Below are positions 25,401 to 36,320 of a stretch of 64,000 nt of DNA, piece by piece; positions within the stretch are counted from its first letter, which is position 1, and every line of letters begins with the position of its first letter. Origin of the DNA: Adineta steineri (taxonomy: Eukaryota > Rotifera > Eurotatoria > Adinetida > Adinetidae). The notes beneath the pieces were generated by a model. That model worked only from the letters and a program-made list of their open reading frames with translations. It had not been told where the DNA came from and made no database searches. The stretch spans positions 202,635 through 266,634 of the forward strand of contig CAJNOI010000077.1 in assembly GCA_905250115.1 (NCBI GenBank), written 5' to 3'. A program made the translations under genes and the position numbers.

Positions 25401-26233
25401 TTTTTCTTCTTGTAGATCAGTTGTAGGTGATGCTTTACCATTAATTTTATTAGAAATTTCATTATCTTTTGTTTTATCTAGTAAAAAATTCAATTATTAT
25501 TAAACTAAAATGAATATTAAAAACGAACTTTCATCTCCATTTGGTAAAAGACTTGTTTCATCAGAAGATTTATTTGGATTTACACATGTTTGACATATAC
25601 ACTCCAAATCATTTAATGTTGCACCATCAGTTTTAAGTAACGATGTTATATCATCATCTTGTAATGTTCGTTTACATTTTGAACAAACAAAACATTCAGC
25701 ATGATAAATTCGACCAGCACGAATACGACGAATTAATTCATGAGATTGTACAAGATTTTGACAAGCAAAACAACGATGAATATATTTTCTGAAGTTTTAA
25801 AAAAAAAATATTGATTTTTCTTTCAAAATCAAAGTATCGTATTTACTTAATAAAATCATCTTTACAATAAAGTTTTCCTTCACGTGAATAGCATTGTTCA
25901 TTAAGTAAACTTCGACATACAAAACATCGAACACACTCAGGATGCCATAGATGATCAAGAACATTTGATATAAATTGATTGTACATTGGTTGAGAACATC
26001 CAAAGCATTGACTTACAGTCGGTGGCATAGTAGAAGAACTATAAGGTTAAATAGAGAATAATTATGTTCTAGTAATCTCTAATTCACTGTTAAACAATTT
26101 ATATGAATCAAACAGATTTTTTTTCCAAAATTGACATTTACCTTCGAGTAGATTGACGTATAGGTCTATTTGAATTATTATTCAAAGCAACAGGTGAGAG
26201 TGCCACGGGAGGACGTCGACGTTGTTGTTGCAT
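22482..26233 (-). CDS. LIM-homeodomain transcription factor, Lim1/Lhx1-5 type, with a very long linker
   Basis: Eight exons in phase encode about 1103 aa: 26142-26233, 25847-26038, 25529-25788, 24906-25477, 23376-24847, 22863-23319, 22706-22801, 22482-22652. LIM1 (CFGCSQP...NVLDHLWHPEC...SREGKLYCKDDF) and LIM2 (CFACQNLVQSHELIRRIRAG...CFVCSKC) lie in the first 150 residues. The homeodomain is near residues 1003-1060 and is split by two introns: ARTTIRPQQLD, SKPNKAQREQLVADTGLSLR, then VIQVWFQNRRSKERK. The RRSKER third helix and SREGKLYCK in LIM1 point to the Lim1/Lhx1/5/lin-11 group, which specifies neurons and anterior structures. Between them lie about 830 residues rich in Pro, Ser, Thr, Gln and charged runs, whereas vertebrate Lhx1/5 total about 400 aa. 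Basic patches (KKKARKSNSRSKAKAAK) could add nuclear import. An acceptor-like ATTTAG ends 7 nt before the ATG. Confidence 0.85.
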
Positions 26234-26717
26234 GATTGAACTAAATGAAAAAAAATCTCCACTTATTGATTAAACTAAACTTTATAAGAATATCTATTCT
26301 TTTCTTTATTCTACACTATAACTAAATACATTCGATCGACTTTTTTTATTTGAATGAAACTCTTTTTTCGTCTTTCTTCTAACTATACTTTCAGTTATTT
26401 TTACCTTCAATGTATTCTAATCTCCGCTAGAGAACACAAAAAAAAGAAAGGAGAAAATGACAAGATTGTTCAGTTGCCATTGTGTGTTAAATTTTGTTGA
26501 TGAACTTTGATTGATTCATAACAGACCAATGAAATGTTCAGTAGATAAGAAAGAAAGAAAAATAAATAAAAATGTTCATCGACACAAATTTTTCATTAAT
26601 AACTTTTCTGTTTTTTTTTTCTTCGAAAAATTAATTATTATTAAATTGTCTCGAATAAATAAACAAAATTATTAGTAATTAGAACAAATTGAACTATAGT
26701 AATATTTACCGAACAAT
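26234..26717. other. Divergent promoter region, LIM-homeodomain gene and septin
   Basis: A 480-bp head-to-head spacer that should contain both promoters. It has poly-T and poly-pyrimidine stretches (about 26611-26622) and no coding potential that I can see. Confidence 0.55.
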
Positions 26718-28684
26718 ATGAATATAACTCCGACTACTGAAAATCGGCCTCGACAAAAAGATAATAATGTGAGTTTTGAAAAATTCGTCAATTAACACAT
26801 ATGAATTATATTTTACAATCGAAAAAAAACAGATAAATATTTCTATTAATTTTTTTGCATTTCTATTCGAGTCGATTGACCATGAAATTAAGCTATGATA
26901 AAAAAATATTCGATTTATTTATTAATATTGCGAAATAATTGATTGCATGTTGAATAATCGAAAATTGTCTTATACTCTTTTTATTAAATAAGAAGAAAAA
27001 TATAATTTTGAACTAATAAAAAGTTACCGCTTTCCATTGATACAAAATAATTTCGCTAGAATATGAAAAAGAGAAAAATCCAGGGTTTTCTTAATTGGCA
27101 AATAATAATTAAATTCTAAAGGTGTATTTCGCAGATTTTAGACAGATAAATTCGTTTAGACTTCACTTTGTAAAATATTCATTTTTATCAGTAATTTTAT
27201 ATTAAGTGATATGGTATCTATTATGAACAAATCATAGAAGAAAGTAAGTTTTAATAGTTATTGTTAATTACTAATATTCTTTTGATTTAATTAGTTCAGT
27301 AAGATAGCTAACTTTGTAGATATAAAATAGATTGAAGATTGTATATTTTGTTATATTTATATAGGATGATAAATCAAATTTTGTTGGTTTTGCTAATTTA
27401 CCAAGTCAAATTCATCGTAAAATAACTAAACGTGGTTTTGAATTTACTGTTATGGTTGTTGGTAATTTGATAGAATTTTATTGGTAAATTTTTGAGTTTT
27501 TGTCTCTAGGTGAAAGTGGACTTGGTAAAGCAACATTGATCAATAATTTATTTCTAACTGATCTTTATCCAGAACGACATATACCTACTGCTCAAGGTAA
27601 ACATTAGGTATATTTTCTCTCATTTTTCTATTTTATCGATTTTAATAGAGAAACTTCGTCAATCGGTTAAGATTGATGCATCAACTGTTGAAATTGAAGA
27701 ACGTGGTGTTAAAGTACGTTTAACTATTGTTGATACACTTGGTTATGGTGATAATCTCAATGGTACTGAGAATTATAAATCACTATCAAATTATATTGAT
27801 AATCAATTTGAACGTTATCTAAAAGATGAAAGTGGCCTTAATCGTCGAAATATAGCCGATAATCGTATTCATTGCCTTCTTTATTTTATTTCATCATTTA
27901 CACGAGGGTTTGTTTTGAAAGGAAATTTCATTTTTAAATTATTTTTTATTTCGTATACAGCCTTAAACCATTAGATATTGAATGTATGAAAGCATTACAT
28001 CATAAAGTAAATATTGTTCCAATAATAGCCAAAGCTGATGCATTAACAACTATAGAACTTATTCGAATGAAACAAACTGTAAAGAAGAAAAGTATTTGAT
28101 TAATTTAGTTTTATTATTATTATTATTATTATAGATTCTTCAACAAATTCATGATAATCATATTGAAATCTATCAAATACCTGATTGTGATTCTGATGAA
28201 GATGAAGAATTAAAAGAAAAAAATCTTGAATTAAAAAAATGCATTCCATTTGCAATAATTTCATCGGAACGAACTTATGAAGTAGGAGGAAAACATATTC
28301 AAGGACGAATGTATCCATGGGGTTTAGTTGAAGTTGAAAATAATAATTACAGTGATTTTCTTAAACTTCGATCAATGTTAATGTAAGTTTTTTTTCGATA
28401 GAATGAAAATATAAGAAATTTATTTTCTTAGAATACATATGCAAGATTTACAAGAAGTAACACATGAAGTTTATTATGAAAATTATCGATCAAATAAATT
28501 ACAATTAAAAAAATTTATTGATAATGATGAAAAACAGAAAAAATTAATTCAAGAGAAAGATATTGAAGTAAATAACTTTCTTTTTTTCAATATATAAATT
28601 ATTTCACTATTGCAACTTTAGCTTCGACGAATGCAAGATATATTAGCAAAAATGCAAGAACATTTAACTGAAAAACAAAAATAA
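26718..28684 (+). CDS. Septin, SEPT2-like, with altered P-loop and switch residues
   Basis: Eight exons (26718-26768, 27365-27461, 27510-27596, 27649-27907, 27961-28078, 28135-28382, 28432-28567, 28622-28684) encode 352 aa. Septins bind GTP and polymerise into filaments at the cortex, cytokinetic furrow and cilium base. Family blocks are clear: [38 protein letters not shown] (G4), [10 protein letters not shown] and the septin unique element [25 protein letters not shown], then a short C-terminal coiled coil. Two normally fixed sites differ: the P-loop reads GESGLGKAT instead of GKST, removing the Mg2+-binding Ser, and G3 reads DTLGYGD instead of DTPG. Both suggest weakened GTP hydrolysis or binding (inference). 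The reading frame is otherwise intact, so it does not look like a pseudogene. Intron 1 is long (596 nt). Confidence 0.93.
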
Positions 28685-28839
28685 TTTTGTATCATAAATA
28701 ATTTTCCTACTATTTGTATATGTATATATATTCAGGAAGAACAATAAAATTTTAGGCATTTAACTTCGTCAAGAAATTTTTATTTGTGTATACGAAAGAA
28801 ACGAAAAAAAATGAGTCATCAATAATATGTACGAAATGT

Positions 28840-28880
28840 CTACTGTGCAATTTTTCCATACGTTCACCCTTTATATATGA
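28840..28880 (+). promoter_or_regulatory. snRNA-type promoter of U5 copy 1 (PSE-like block and TATA)
   Basis: A conserved block (CTACTGTGCAATTTTTCC followed by ATACGTTCACCC) is followed by TTTATATATG about 30 bp upstream of the RNA start. A proximal sequence element plus TATA is the classic snRNA promoter layout. The block is shared with copies 2-4, and its role is inferred from that conservation and position. Confidence 0.6.
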
Positions 28881-28902
28881 AAACAGTGTGGGTAAAAAAG
28901 TT

Positions 28903-29024
28903 AACTCTGATTCCGGAACAATCACAAGAAAATCTTTCGCCTTTTACTAAAGATTTCTGTGTTTCGGAATAATTCAATGAGTCTTATAGACTAATTTTTT
29001 CTCGGCTCGTTTCGTGCGGGCTTT
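28903..29024 (+). ncRNA. U5 spliceosomal snRNA, copy 1
   Basis: Recognised by the invariant U5 loop I with its stem: AATCTTTCGCCTTTTACT then AAAGATTTCTGTG. The loop holds exon ends together during both splicing steps. A longer imperfect stem flanks it (ATTCCGGAACA pairing with TGTTTCGGAAT), and ACTC near the 5' end pairs with GAGT before the Sm site. The Sm-binding site is AATTTTTT, followed by a 3' hairpin with arms GCTCG and CGGGC. Length is about 120 nt, as expected for U5. The exact 5' and 3' ends are estimated by alignment to known U5, not observed. Confidence 0.92.
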
Positions 29025-29734
29025 CAAATAAACTAAAATGAAAATAATCTATGTGCAGCATCGTCGATTTCTTATAGCCAATATATAAGAAATGTTGGTA
29101 TTAATTAGCTACGTCAGTTGAAATCGATCCTGATGATATCGGAAGAAAGATGATCACTTCTTTGTTCGTTCAAATATTTCTTGTTATATTGCATGAAAAT
29201 ATGAACCACAATGAGATTTATTTTTCTCTTTCGTTTTCAGTTTCATACTGTGTCTAGTAGTGACTGTAAAAACGAATTAATCAACAAATAATAACAAGAA
29301 AATATATAAGATGATTGAATACACATGCAATGGATGACTAATATAGAACAATACTTTTGAAATATTCAGCTGTTTTAATAAGACGTAACTTATAGACTAC
29401 TGATTAGAAAACAGTTTTTTGATCAATTATTCATGTTCTTAATTAAAAAATTATTTATTTATCTGTTTGTTTCTTATCGTATGATATTATTTTCTTTTAT
29501 ATCTCTCCTCCTTCTACGCATTATTATTTTTTATTGAAAATAATAAAACTATTCAAAAAAACAAGTCATTAATATCAATTATGTTTATTATTCTTGTCTT
29601 TGTCATTATTATTACATAGTTAATCATACATTTACTAATAAATTAAAAGAATTTTATTACATTTTATGTGTCATCAATGAATGTTTATCTGTATATACGA
29701 AAGGAAAAAAAAAGAGTCATCAATAATATATACG

Positions 29735-29782
29735 AAACGTCTACTATGCAATTTTTTCCATACGTTCACCCTTTATATATGA
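29735..29782 (+). promoter_or_regulatory. snRNA-type promoter of U5 copy 2
   Basis: Same block as copy 1 with few changes (CTACTATGCAATTTTTTCC, then ATACGTTCACCC) and an identical TTTATATATG at the same distance from the RNA start. Confidence 0.6.
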
Positions 29783-29804
29783 AAACAGTGTGGGTAGAAA
29801 AATT

Positions 29805-29926
29805 AACTCTCATTCCGGAACAATCACAAGAAAATCTTTCGCCTTTTACTAAAGATTTCTGTGTTTCGGAATATTTCAATGAGTCTTATAGACCAATTTT
29901 TTCTCGGCTCGTTTCGTGCGGGCTTT
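29805..29926 (+). ncRNA. U5 spliceosomal snRNA, copy 2
   Basis: Loop I and its stem are identical to copy 1. Differences: ACTCTC instead of ACTCTG near the 5' end, and AATATTTCAATGAG instead of AATAATTCAATGAG on the 3' side of the long stem. Sm site is CAATTTTTT and the 3' hairpin is intact, so the copy looks functional. Confidence 0.9.
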
Positions 29927-30244
29927 CAAATAAACTAAAATGAAAAATAATCTATGTGCAGCATAGTTGATGTCTTATAGCAAATGTATAAGGAAAGTTG
30001 AAAAGTGTAGAGAGCAACTTTCTTCTTGTATCATTACTCCTACTTGTTATTCGTTTTTCGTTATTAAAATCATTATTCTTCTCTTTGTGATTATCATTAC
30101 ATACTTAATCACACGTTTACTATTAAATTAAAGATTCATTGGTGACTTGGCAAATTGAAAGAAATTTTATTACATTGTATGTATTACCCAATGAATGTTT
30201 ATCTATATATACGAAAGAAGAGTCATCAATAATATGTACGAAAT

Positions 30245-30288
30245 GTCTACTATGCAATTTTTTCTATACGTTCACCCTTTATATATGA
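30245..30288 (+). promoter_or_regulatory. snRNA-type promoter of U5 copy 3
   Basis: Block CTACTATGCAATTTTTTC then TATACGTTCACCC with TTTATATATG. One substitution compared with copy 2 in the conserved part. Confidence 0.6.
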
Positions 30289-30310
30289 AAATAGTGTGGG
30301 TAAAATAGCT

Positions 30311-30432
30311 AACTCTGATTCCGGAACAATCACAAGAAAATCTTTCGCCTTTTACTAAAGATTTCTGTGTTTCGGAATAATTCAATGAGTCTTATAGACC
30401 AATTTTTTCTCGGCTCGTTTCGTACGGGCTTT
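30311..30432 (+). ncRNA. U5 spliceosomal snRNA, copy 3
   Basis: The central U5 domain is identical to copy 1. The 3' hairpin loop reads CGTACGGGC instead of CGTGCGGGC, leaving the paired arms unchanged. The sequence just before the RNA start (AAATAGCTAACTCTG) differs slightly from the other copies. Confidence 0.9.
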
Positions 30433-30960
30433 CAAATAAAATAAAACGAAAAATCATCTATGTGTAACATCGCCGATGTCTTATAGCAAATATACAAGAA
30501 AAGTTGAAAAATTTTTCACAATAATATAACACGATGAGAATAGCCCAGACAGATCTTACACATGACAAGATGAGGATTAATGATTCGGAAAGTATCTTAC
30601 AGCAAGTGACATGATTCGAGAAATATCCAAGAAATACTTTATAATCAATGGAGTATGTTGAGAAATATGAAGGAAATCTTAGAACATGAAATGAAACAAG
30701 AGAAGGGGATTGAATAATGTACAGAATAACCTTCTTCTCCTATCATTACTCTTATCTCTTATTCGTTTTTCTTTACTAAAATCATTATTCTTCTCTTTGT
30801 GATTATTATTACATACTTAATCATACATTAACTATTAAATTAAAGATTCATTTATGGCTTGTCAGATTGAAAGAATGTTATTACATTGTATGTGTCATCA
30901 ATGAATATTTATCTATATATACGAAAGAAGAAAAAAGAGTCATCACTAACATACACGAAA

Positions 30961-31003
30961 TGTCTACTGTGCAATTTTTCCATACGTTCACCCTTTATAT
31001 ATG
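30961..31003 (+). promoter_or_regulatory. snRNA-type promoter of U5 copy 4
   Basis: Block CTACTGTGCAATTTTTCC then ATACGTTCACCC is identical to copy 1 in its core, followed by TTTATATATG. Confidence 0.6.
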
Positions 31004-31026
31004 AAAATAGTGTGGATAAAAAAGTT

Positions 31027-31148
31027 AACTCTGATTCCGGAACAATCACAAGAAAATCTTTCGCCTTTTACTAAAGATTTCTGTGTTTCGGAATAATTCA
31101 ATGAGTCTTATAGACTAATTTTTTCTCGGCTCGTTTCGTACGGGCTTT
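31027..31148 (+). ncRNA. U5 spliceosomal snRNA, copy 4
   Basis: Central domain identical to copy 1; Sm site CTAATTTTTT as in copy 1; 3' hairpin loop CGTACGGGC as in copy 3. All paired segments are preserved. Confidence 0.9.
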
Positions 31149-31966
31149 CAAATAAAACAAAATGAAAAATAATCTATGTGTTACATCGTCGATGTCTTAT
31201 AGCCAATATATAAGAAAAGTTGAAAAGTGTGGAGGACAACTTTCTTCTTGTATCATTACTCCTACTTGTTATTCATTTTTCGTCTAGCTACCAATGTTTT
31301 CTATTGTTTTGATATCGATTCAAATAATAATGAAAGACGGATGATCACTTCTTTATTCGTTTTTTGCTCAGATAAGTCTTGAAAAAATCATAGATATCTG
31401 AATATCATTCAGCATAACACATTGAATACAATGGATACAATAAATTAAGCTTATCATTTGATAAAACAGATTAAAAAATATTAGGAAATACCGAAAAACG
31501 AGTTAATCAAGAAATGATAACGAGAAAATATATAAGATGATTGAGTAACATAATACAATACTTTTAAAATATTCATCTATTTTAATAAGACACAACCTAT
31601 AAGGCTTCTGATTAGAATATAGTTTTTGATCAATTATTCTTATTCTTAATTAATTAAAAATGAATATAAATAAACTGTTTTATCGTCTTCAGTTTTTCCT
31701 TGAAAAGAAAAAATCGAAAGGCTTCGCATCATACTAATTATTTTATTTTCTTTAATATCTCTCCACCTTCTACGCATCATTGTTTTCTATTGAAAATAAT
31801 AACACTATCCAAGAAAAAACCATTAATATAAATAAAAAATTTATTGTTGGCTTGTCAAATTAAAAGAATTTTATTGCATTTAACGAGTCACCAATGAATG
31901 TTTATCTGTATATATGAAAGAAAAGAAGGGAGGAAAAAAGGATGAGTCATCACTAACATACATAAA

Positions 31967-32011
31967 TGTCTACTACACAATTTTTGCGTTTGCTTTGCCT
32001 TTATATATGAA
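31967..32011 (+). promoter_or_regulatory. Diverged snRNA-type promoter of U5 copy 5
   Basis: The TATA motif TTTATATATG and its spacing are kept, but the upstream block has changed to CACAATTTTTGCG then TTTGCTTTGCC, losing the ATACGTTCACCC seen in the other four copies. This copy may be expressed differently or be decaying. Confidence 0.45.
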
Positions 32012-32032
32012 AACGGTGTAGGTAAAAAAGTT

Positions 32033-32154
32033 AACTCTGATTCCGGAACAATCACAAGAAAATCTTTCGCCTTTTACTAAAGATTTCTGTGTTTCGGAAT
32101 AATTCAATGAGTCTTATAGACAAATTTTTTTACTGCTCGCTTCGTGCGGGCGTC
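32033..32154 (+). ncRNA. U5 spliceosomal snRNA, copy 5 (variant)
   Basis: The 5' domain and loop I are unchanged from copy 1, but the 3' part differs: the Sm region reads CAAATTTTTTTAC, the hairpin arm region GCTCGCTTCGTGCGGGC, and the tail CGTCC replaces CTTTC. The 3' hairpin can still form. With its diverged promoter block, this is the most divergent member of the array. Confidence 0.8.
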
Positions 32155-32716
32155 CTATAAATTGAAATGTAAATCAAATTTTATGTAACAAGTGTGCTCT
32201 CACTTGATCAACATAGTGAATATTTCAGGATACCGAAACGTGAGAATGAGGGTGTGGTTAAAAGGGTTCGTTCTTCTACTCCATATGGCAGACGATAATT
32301 TTTTTAAGAATGTGCATAATTCGATCAGTATTATAAAATTTGATAAGAAAGGAATGTTCTAAAAGTGCAGCTAAATTATATTGCTATGCAATTTGTCAGA
32401 ACTACTTAATGTCAGTGCCATTTATATTTTCATACAGTATATATCTTCTTACGAATTGAAACTTACATCATTATGACAATTATATATTTCTTTTAATAAT
32501 GAAAAACATATTATATAGAAAAAAAAAGAAGGCACACTACACAAATCCATTCGAGAAAAAAACAAATGTCACTGTGTGTTTTTTTGTCACAAAAAAAAAA
32601 TAAGAAGATATAGGGAAAACAAATTAAAAATGAAATTTTATTGCGAAATATTAAACATCATCTCTACAAGAAATAAAAGAATTTAATTCTAGACTAAAGG
32701 AAAAACAAATTTTCAT
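32155..32716. other. Intergenic, U5 array to Crk 3' end
   Basis: AT-rich, with poly-A runs near 32517-32528 and 32591-32600. It includes the 3' UTR of Crk. No gene is seen. Confidence 0.55.
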
Positions 32717-33596
<880 letters not shown>

Positions 33597-34925
33597 GATG
33601 CGAAAGTGTTGAGCTCAGTTATTGTTTAATAAATACTAGCGAAAAAAGTAATAATGATGTAAATTGGTAGTCAAGATGAAGATGACGTGATCTCTCAGGT
33701 CACCCACTTTTTTTTCTTCTGTTTCTTCCTCTGCTTCGTCTTTTTCTCATGCAATTATTTAGTGTCTTTACTTTCTCTTTCCCTAACGCGCGGACCTTAT
33801 AAGTAAATATCGTATAATAAAACGAAAAGAGAAAAAAAAAGAAAGAAAAGAGTGAAGGCGCAATTCTTATCGTGCTGGCATGTGTATGCATTTACTTCAA
33901 ATCGAAGCGTCACTATTTGTAATATTGCAATTGAAAAATTGTGTCATACACACGAACACACACAATTGCTTCTATTGTTCAACAAAAATCGATCATGTTA
34001 CATTGGTGTATATGCGGTCAAATCTTTCTTCTTCTTCTTCTTCTACTTCTTCTCTTTTGTTCTCATCGAATCAATCTTTTTTTGGCTAGACAGTAAAAGA
34101 AAAAGAATAGAAGCAGAGTATATATATATATATATACATAAGTATGCGAGTGGACGACTAGTAATCATGCCGTTTTTGTTGTTTATTAGTAGCTTGGTGG
34201 GTGAATGACTTGCTTCATTGCTCAATAGATTTGGCATATATATGTACATATATACACATATATAGAAAGAAAGATCATGATGTAATAACAAATAGTATGT
34301 GCAGATGACCAGATGTTGCCGATATACATATGCTAGACGACAACAGCAGGAGGTACTTTATTTCATACTGTATCATTTTTCATTTTTTAGATTTTTTTTT
34401 CAATGAGAAACAGGAAAGACATAGATATCAATGTCTGTTTATATTGACAATAAAAGATATTATTAGTCAATTAATGAATGAATGTCATTTTCTATAGTGA
34501 TGAAGATATAAGTCAGAGAAACCTATCAACTAATCATTCTAACAAATATATACGGCTCATTGAAATCAAGGGTAGACAATATGTGATAGGATGTAGACAT
34601 TCTATATTATATACATATATATCCTTGACTGTACTAAATAAGTAGTATTCTTTCTAGTCTATATATTGAGCAAGCTCTTAGTAAATAATTGGCTATAAAA
34701 AGAAAAGTGTATAAGTATTATACTATAGTAATCTGATAATATCATCAAAAAAAGAATACGTTTAGTTTCTATCATTGAAAGATTTCATTATATATACCTG
34801 AACTACTACTAGTAAAGAAAACAAAACAAACTGTTCAAGTAAAATTAATGACAAAAAAAATGAACAACACACACACACAATATATATATAATTATACGAA
34901 CAACAGATGTTTAACTATTTTTACT
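33597..34925. other. 1.3-kb intergenic region
   Basis: Between Crk and the helical orphan, both on the minus strand. It contains (TA)n tracts near 34120-34136 and 34235-34262 and a TTC repeat near 34027-34047. Short open frames on both strands are repeat-driven. No gene is supported. Confidence 0.55.
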
Positions 34926-36202
34926 TCATATAATTCGACCATAAATATTCCAAAGACAAACAATTAATGAAATATCAATATTATTCTTAGATAAACATGT
35001 ATAAAGTAATGCATGAAATTGTTGTCGAACCGATTCATTATTTAGTATTTGTTCTAATGTCGTATTGTCATTTAATGTTACTAATTTCTGAAGAATATTG
35101 ATTAGTAGTAAACTATATGTTGAATTTGAATTTATTTTATCAACATTGAGAAATAATTCGATAAGTATACGTTCGAATACTAATAAAAAATAAGATGGAT
35201 GACAACCTAGAAATAAAGAACAAAAAGATTTTCTCCCATTGTAATACAATTGACAGTATTAAATATAATTTCTCAAGAGATATATAGGATAGATGTTCTA
35301 TTATTCACGTTTTGCTTTTTTTATTCATAGAAAATGATTTAGGTCGATCTGTTGCCGATAGAGAAATATATATATATATAATAACATGCCTGCATATCAT
35401 CTTGAAAGTTTTTGATTAATGACAAACGTGTCATGTCGGTGTTTACTCACATCGGAAATTAACTGCTTCTTTCTATATGCATGGAATCGTTCATCATTTA
35501 CATTTTCTGAAGAAATCTATATTATAGGAATGGTCACGACGCAGATTTTTATCTTTCTATTACGCATACTCTTAATAGATATACACGCTTCTAGGAAAAA
35601 ATACTGAATTTAAAATCTCGGACATCATATTATTATGCTATGAAGTAAATACCAATTTGTTCAATAAGCATTTGAGCATTAGTAGTTATTGTTGTGTCTT
35701 GTATATACATTAAGATTAAATTAATAAAATTTCGTATATGTTCAATAGAATGTTGTTGAATATTTGGTATAATATGAAAATTTAGAATAATATTAATTAA
35801 ATGTTTGAAAAGAGCTTCATATTTTTCTTGTTTTATTTGACGAAAGTTTTCTTTTATTAATTGAAATATATGATCAATTGTTTCGATAATAATTGTTTGA
35901 ATATCAAAATTAAATTCTGTTGATATTGTTAAAATATGTTGAAGAAATTTTCCATGATGTTCAAGTAAATCAAATGATTTTGTTGGTATGATTACCGATA
36001 AAGATTTTCGTAAAAAATGTACATCTAATAAAGTTTGTTCATATTGAATAGTTTCATTTATTTTAGTTTTTCGTAAATTATTTTGTAAATATATCGTATA
36101 ATCTTTTGGTGTTAAATGTGATGGTGTTAATCGAATAATAGCTATTGTTAACGCAAGTTTTTTGTAGAAATTTTCATTATATAAAAATGTTTGAACATTC
36201 AT
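34926..36202 (-). CDS. Uncharacterised alpha-helical (HEAT/ARM-like?) protein
   Basis: Two exons, 35653-36202 and 34926-35206, join in phase 1 (QIG/CHPSYFLL) across a 446-nt intron and encode 276 aa. I do not recognise it. The sequence looks all-helical, with alternating Leu/Ile-rich segments such as FLQHILTISTEFNFDIQTII and FKHLINIILNFHIIP, and no signal peptide, Cys pattern or catalytic motif, which resembles HEAT or ARM repeat proteins in general. An acceptor-like CTTGTAG ends 6 nt before the start ATG (MNVQTFLYNE), supporting that start. A shorter single-exon reading ending FIA-stop at 35639 is the alternative if the intron is not used, but the two halves match in composition and the GTATTT/TTCTAG ends are plausible. 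It lies about 120 bp downstream of the TTC4 stop on the same strand. Confidence 0.65.
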
Positions 36203-36320
36203 TGTGTTCTACAAGAATGAATACTTCGAAAAAAGAAAAAAAAAGATATAGAAATTCTTGTTTGTTATTAACGGATTTATAGTTTTAGTTTTTATTTAAA
36301 AACAAAAATAATCATCATCA

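Larger units (their letters stand above)
28770..32160 (+). repeat. Tandem array of five diverged units, each carrying one U5 snRNA gene
   Basis: Five direct copies of a unit of roughly 300 bp or more are spaced 902, 506, 716 and 1006 bp apart (start to start). Each contains an upstream block, a TATATA motif and the U5 gene. Similarity extends into the spacers: the spacer after copy 1 resembles that after copy 4, and the spacers before copies 3 and 4 resemble each other, implying block duplication of gene pairs. Open reading frames across these units are incidental. Confidence 0.85.

Noticed and set aside
29668..31074. Repeated open frames (about 62-91 codons) in the U5 region, suggesting a repeated peptide gene
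   Set aside because: The frames cross the U5 RNA and its promoter; the conserved part follows RNA structure, not codons, and the frame is broken in other copies.
28770..32160. U5 units first considered as a MITE family or hammerhead-type retrozyme because of the internal inverted repeat
   Set aside because: The inverted repeat is the U5 stem around loop I; no hammerhead core (CTGANGA...GAAA) and no target duplications are present.
35633..36202. Single-exon 189-aa protein as a complete gene
   Set aside because: A GTATTT...TTCTAG intron joins it in phase to the second helical segment; the combined 276-aa reading is more coherent, though cDNA is needed.
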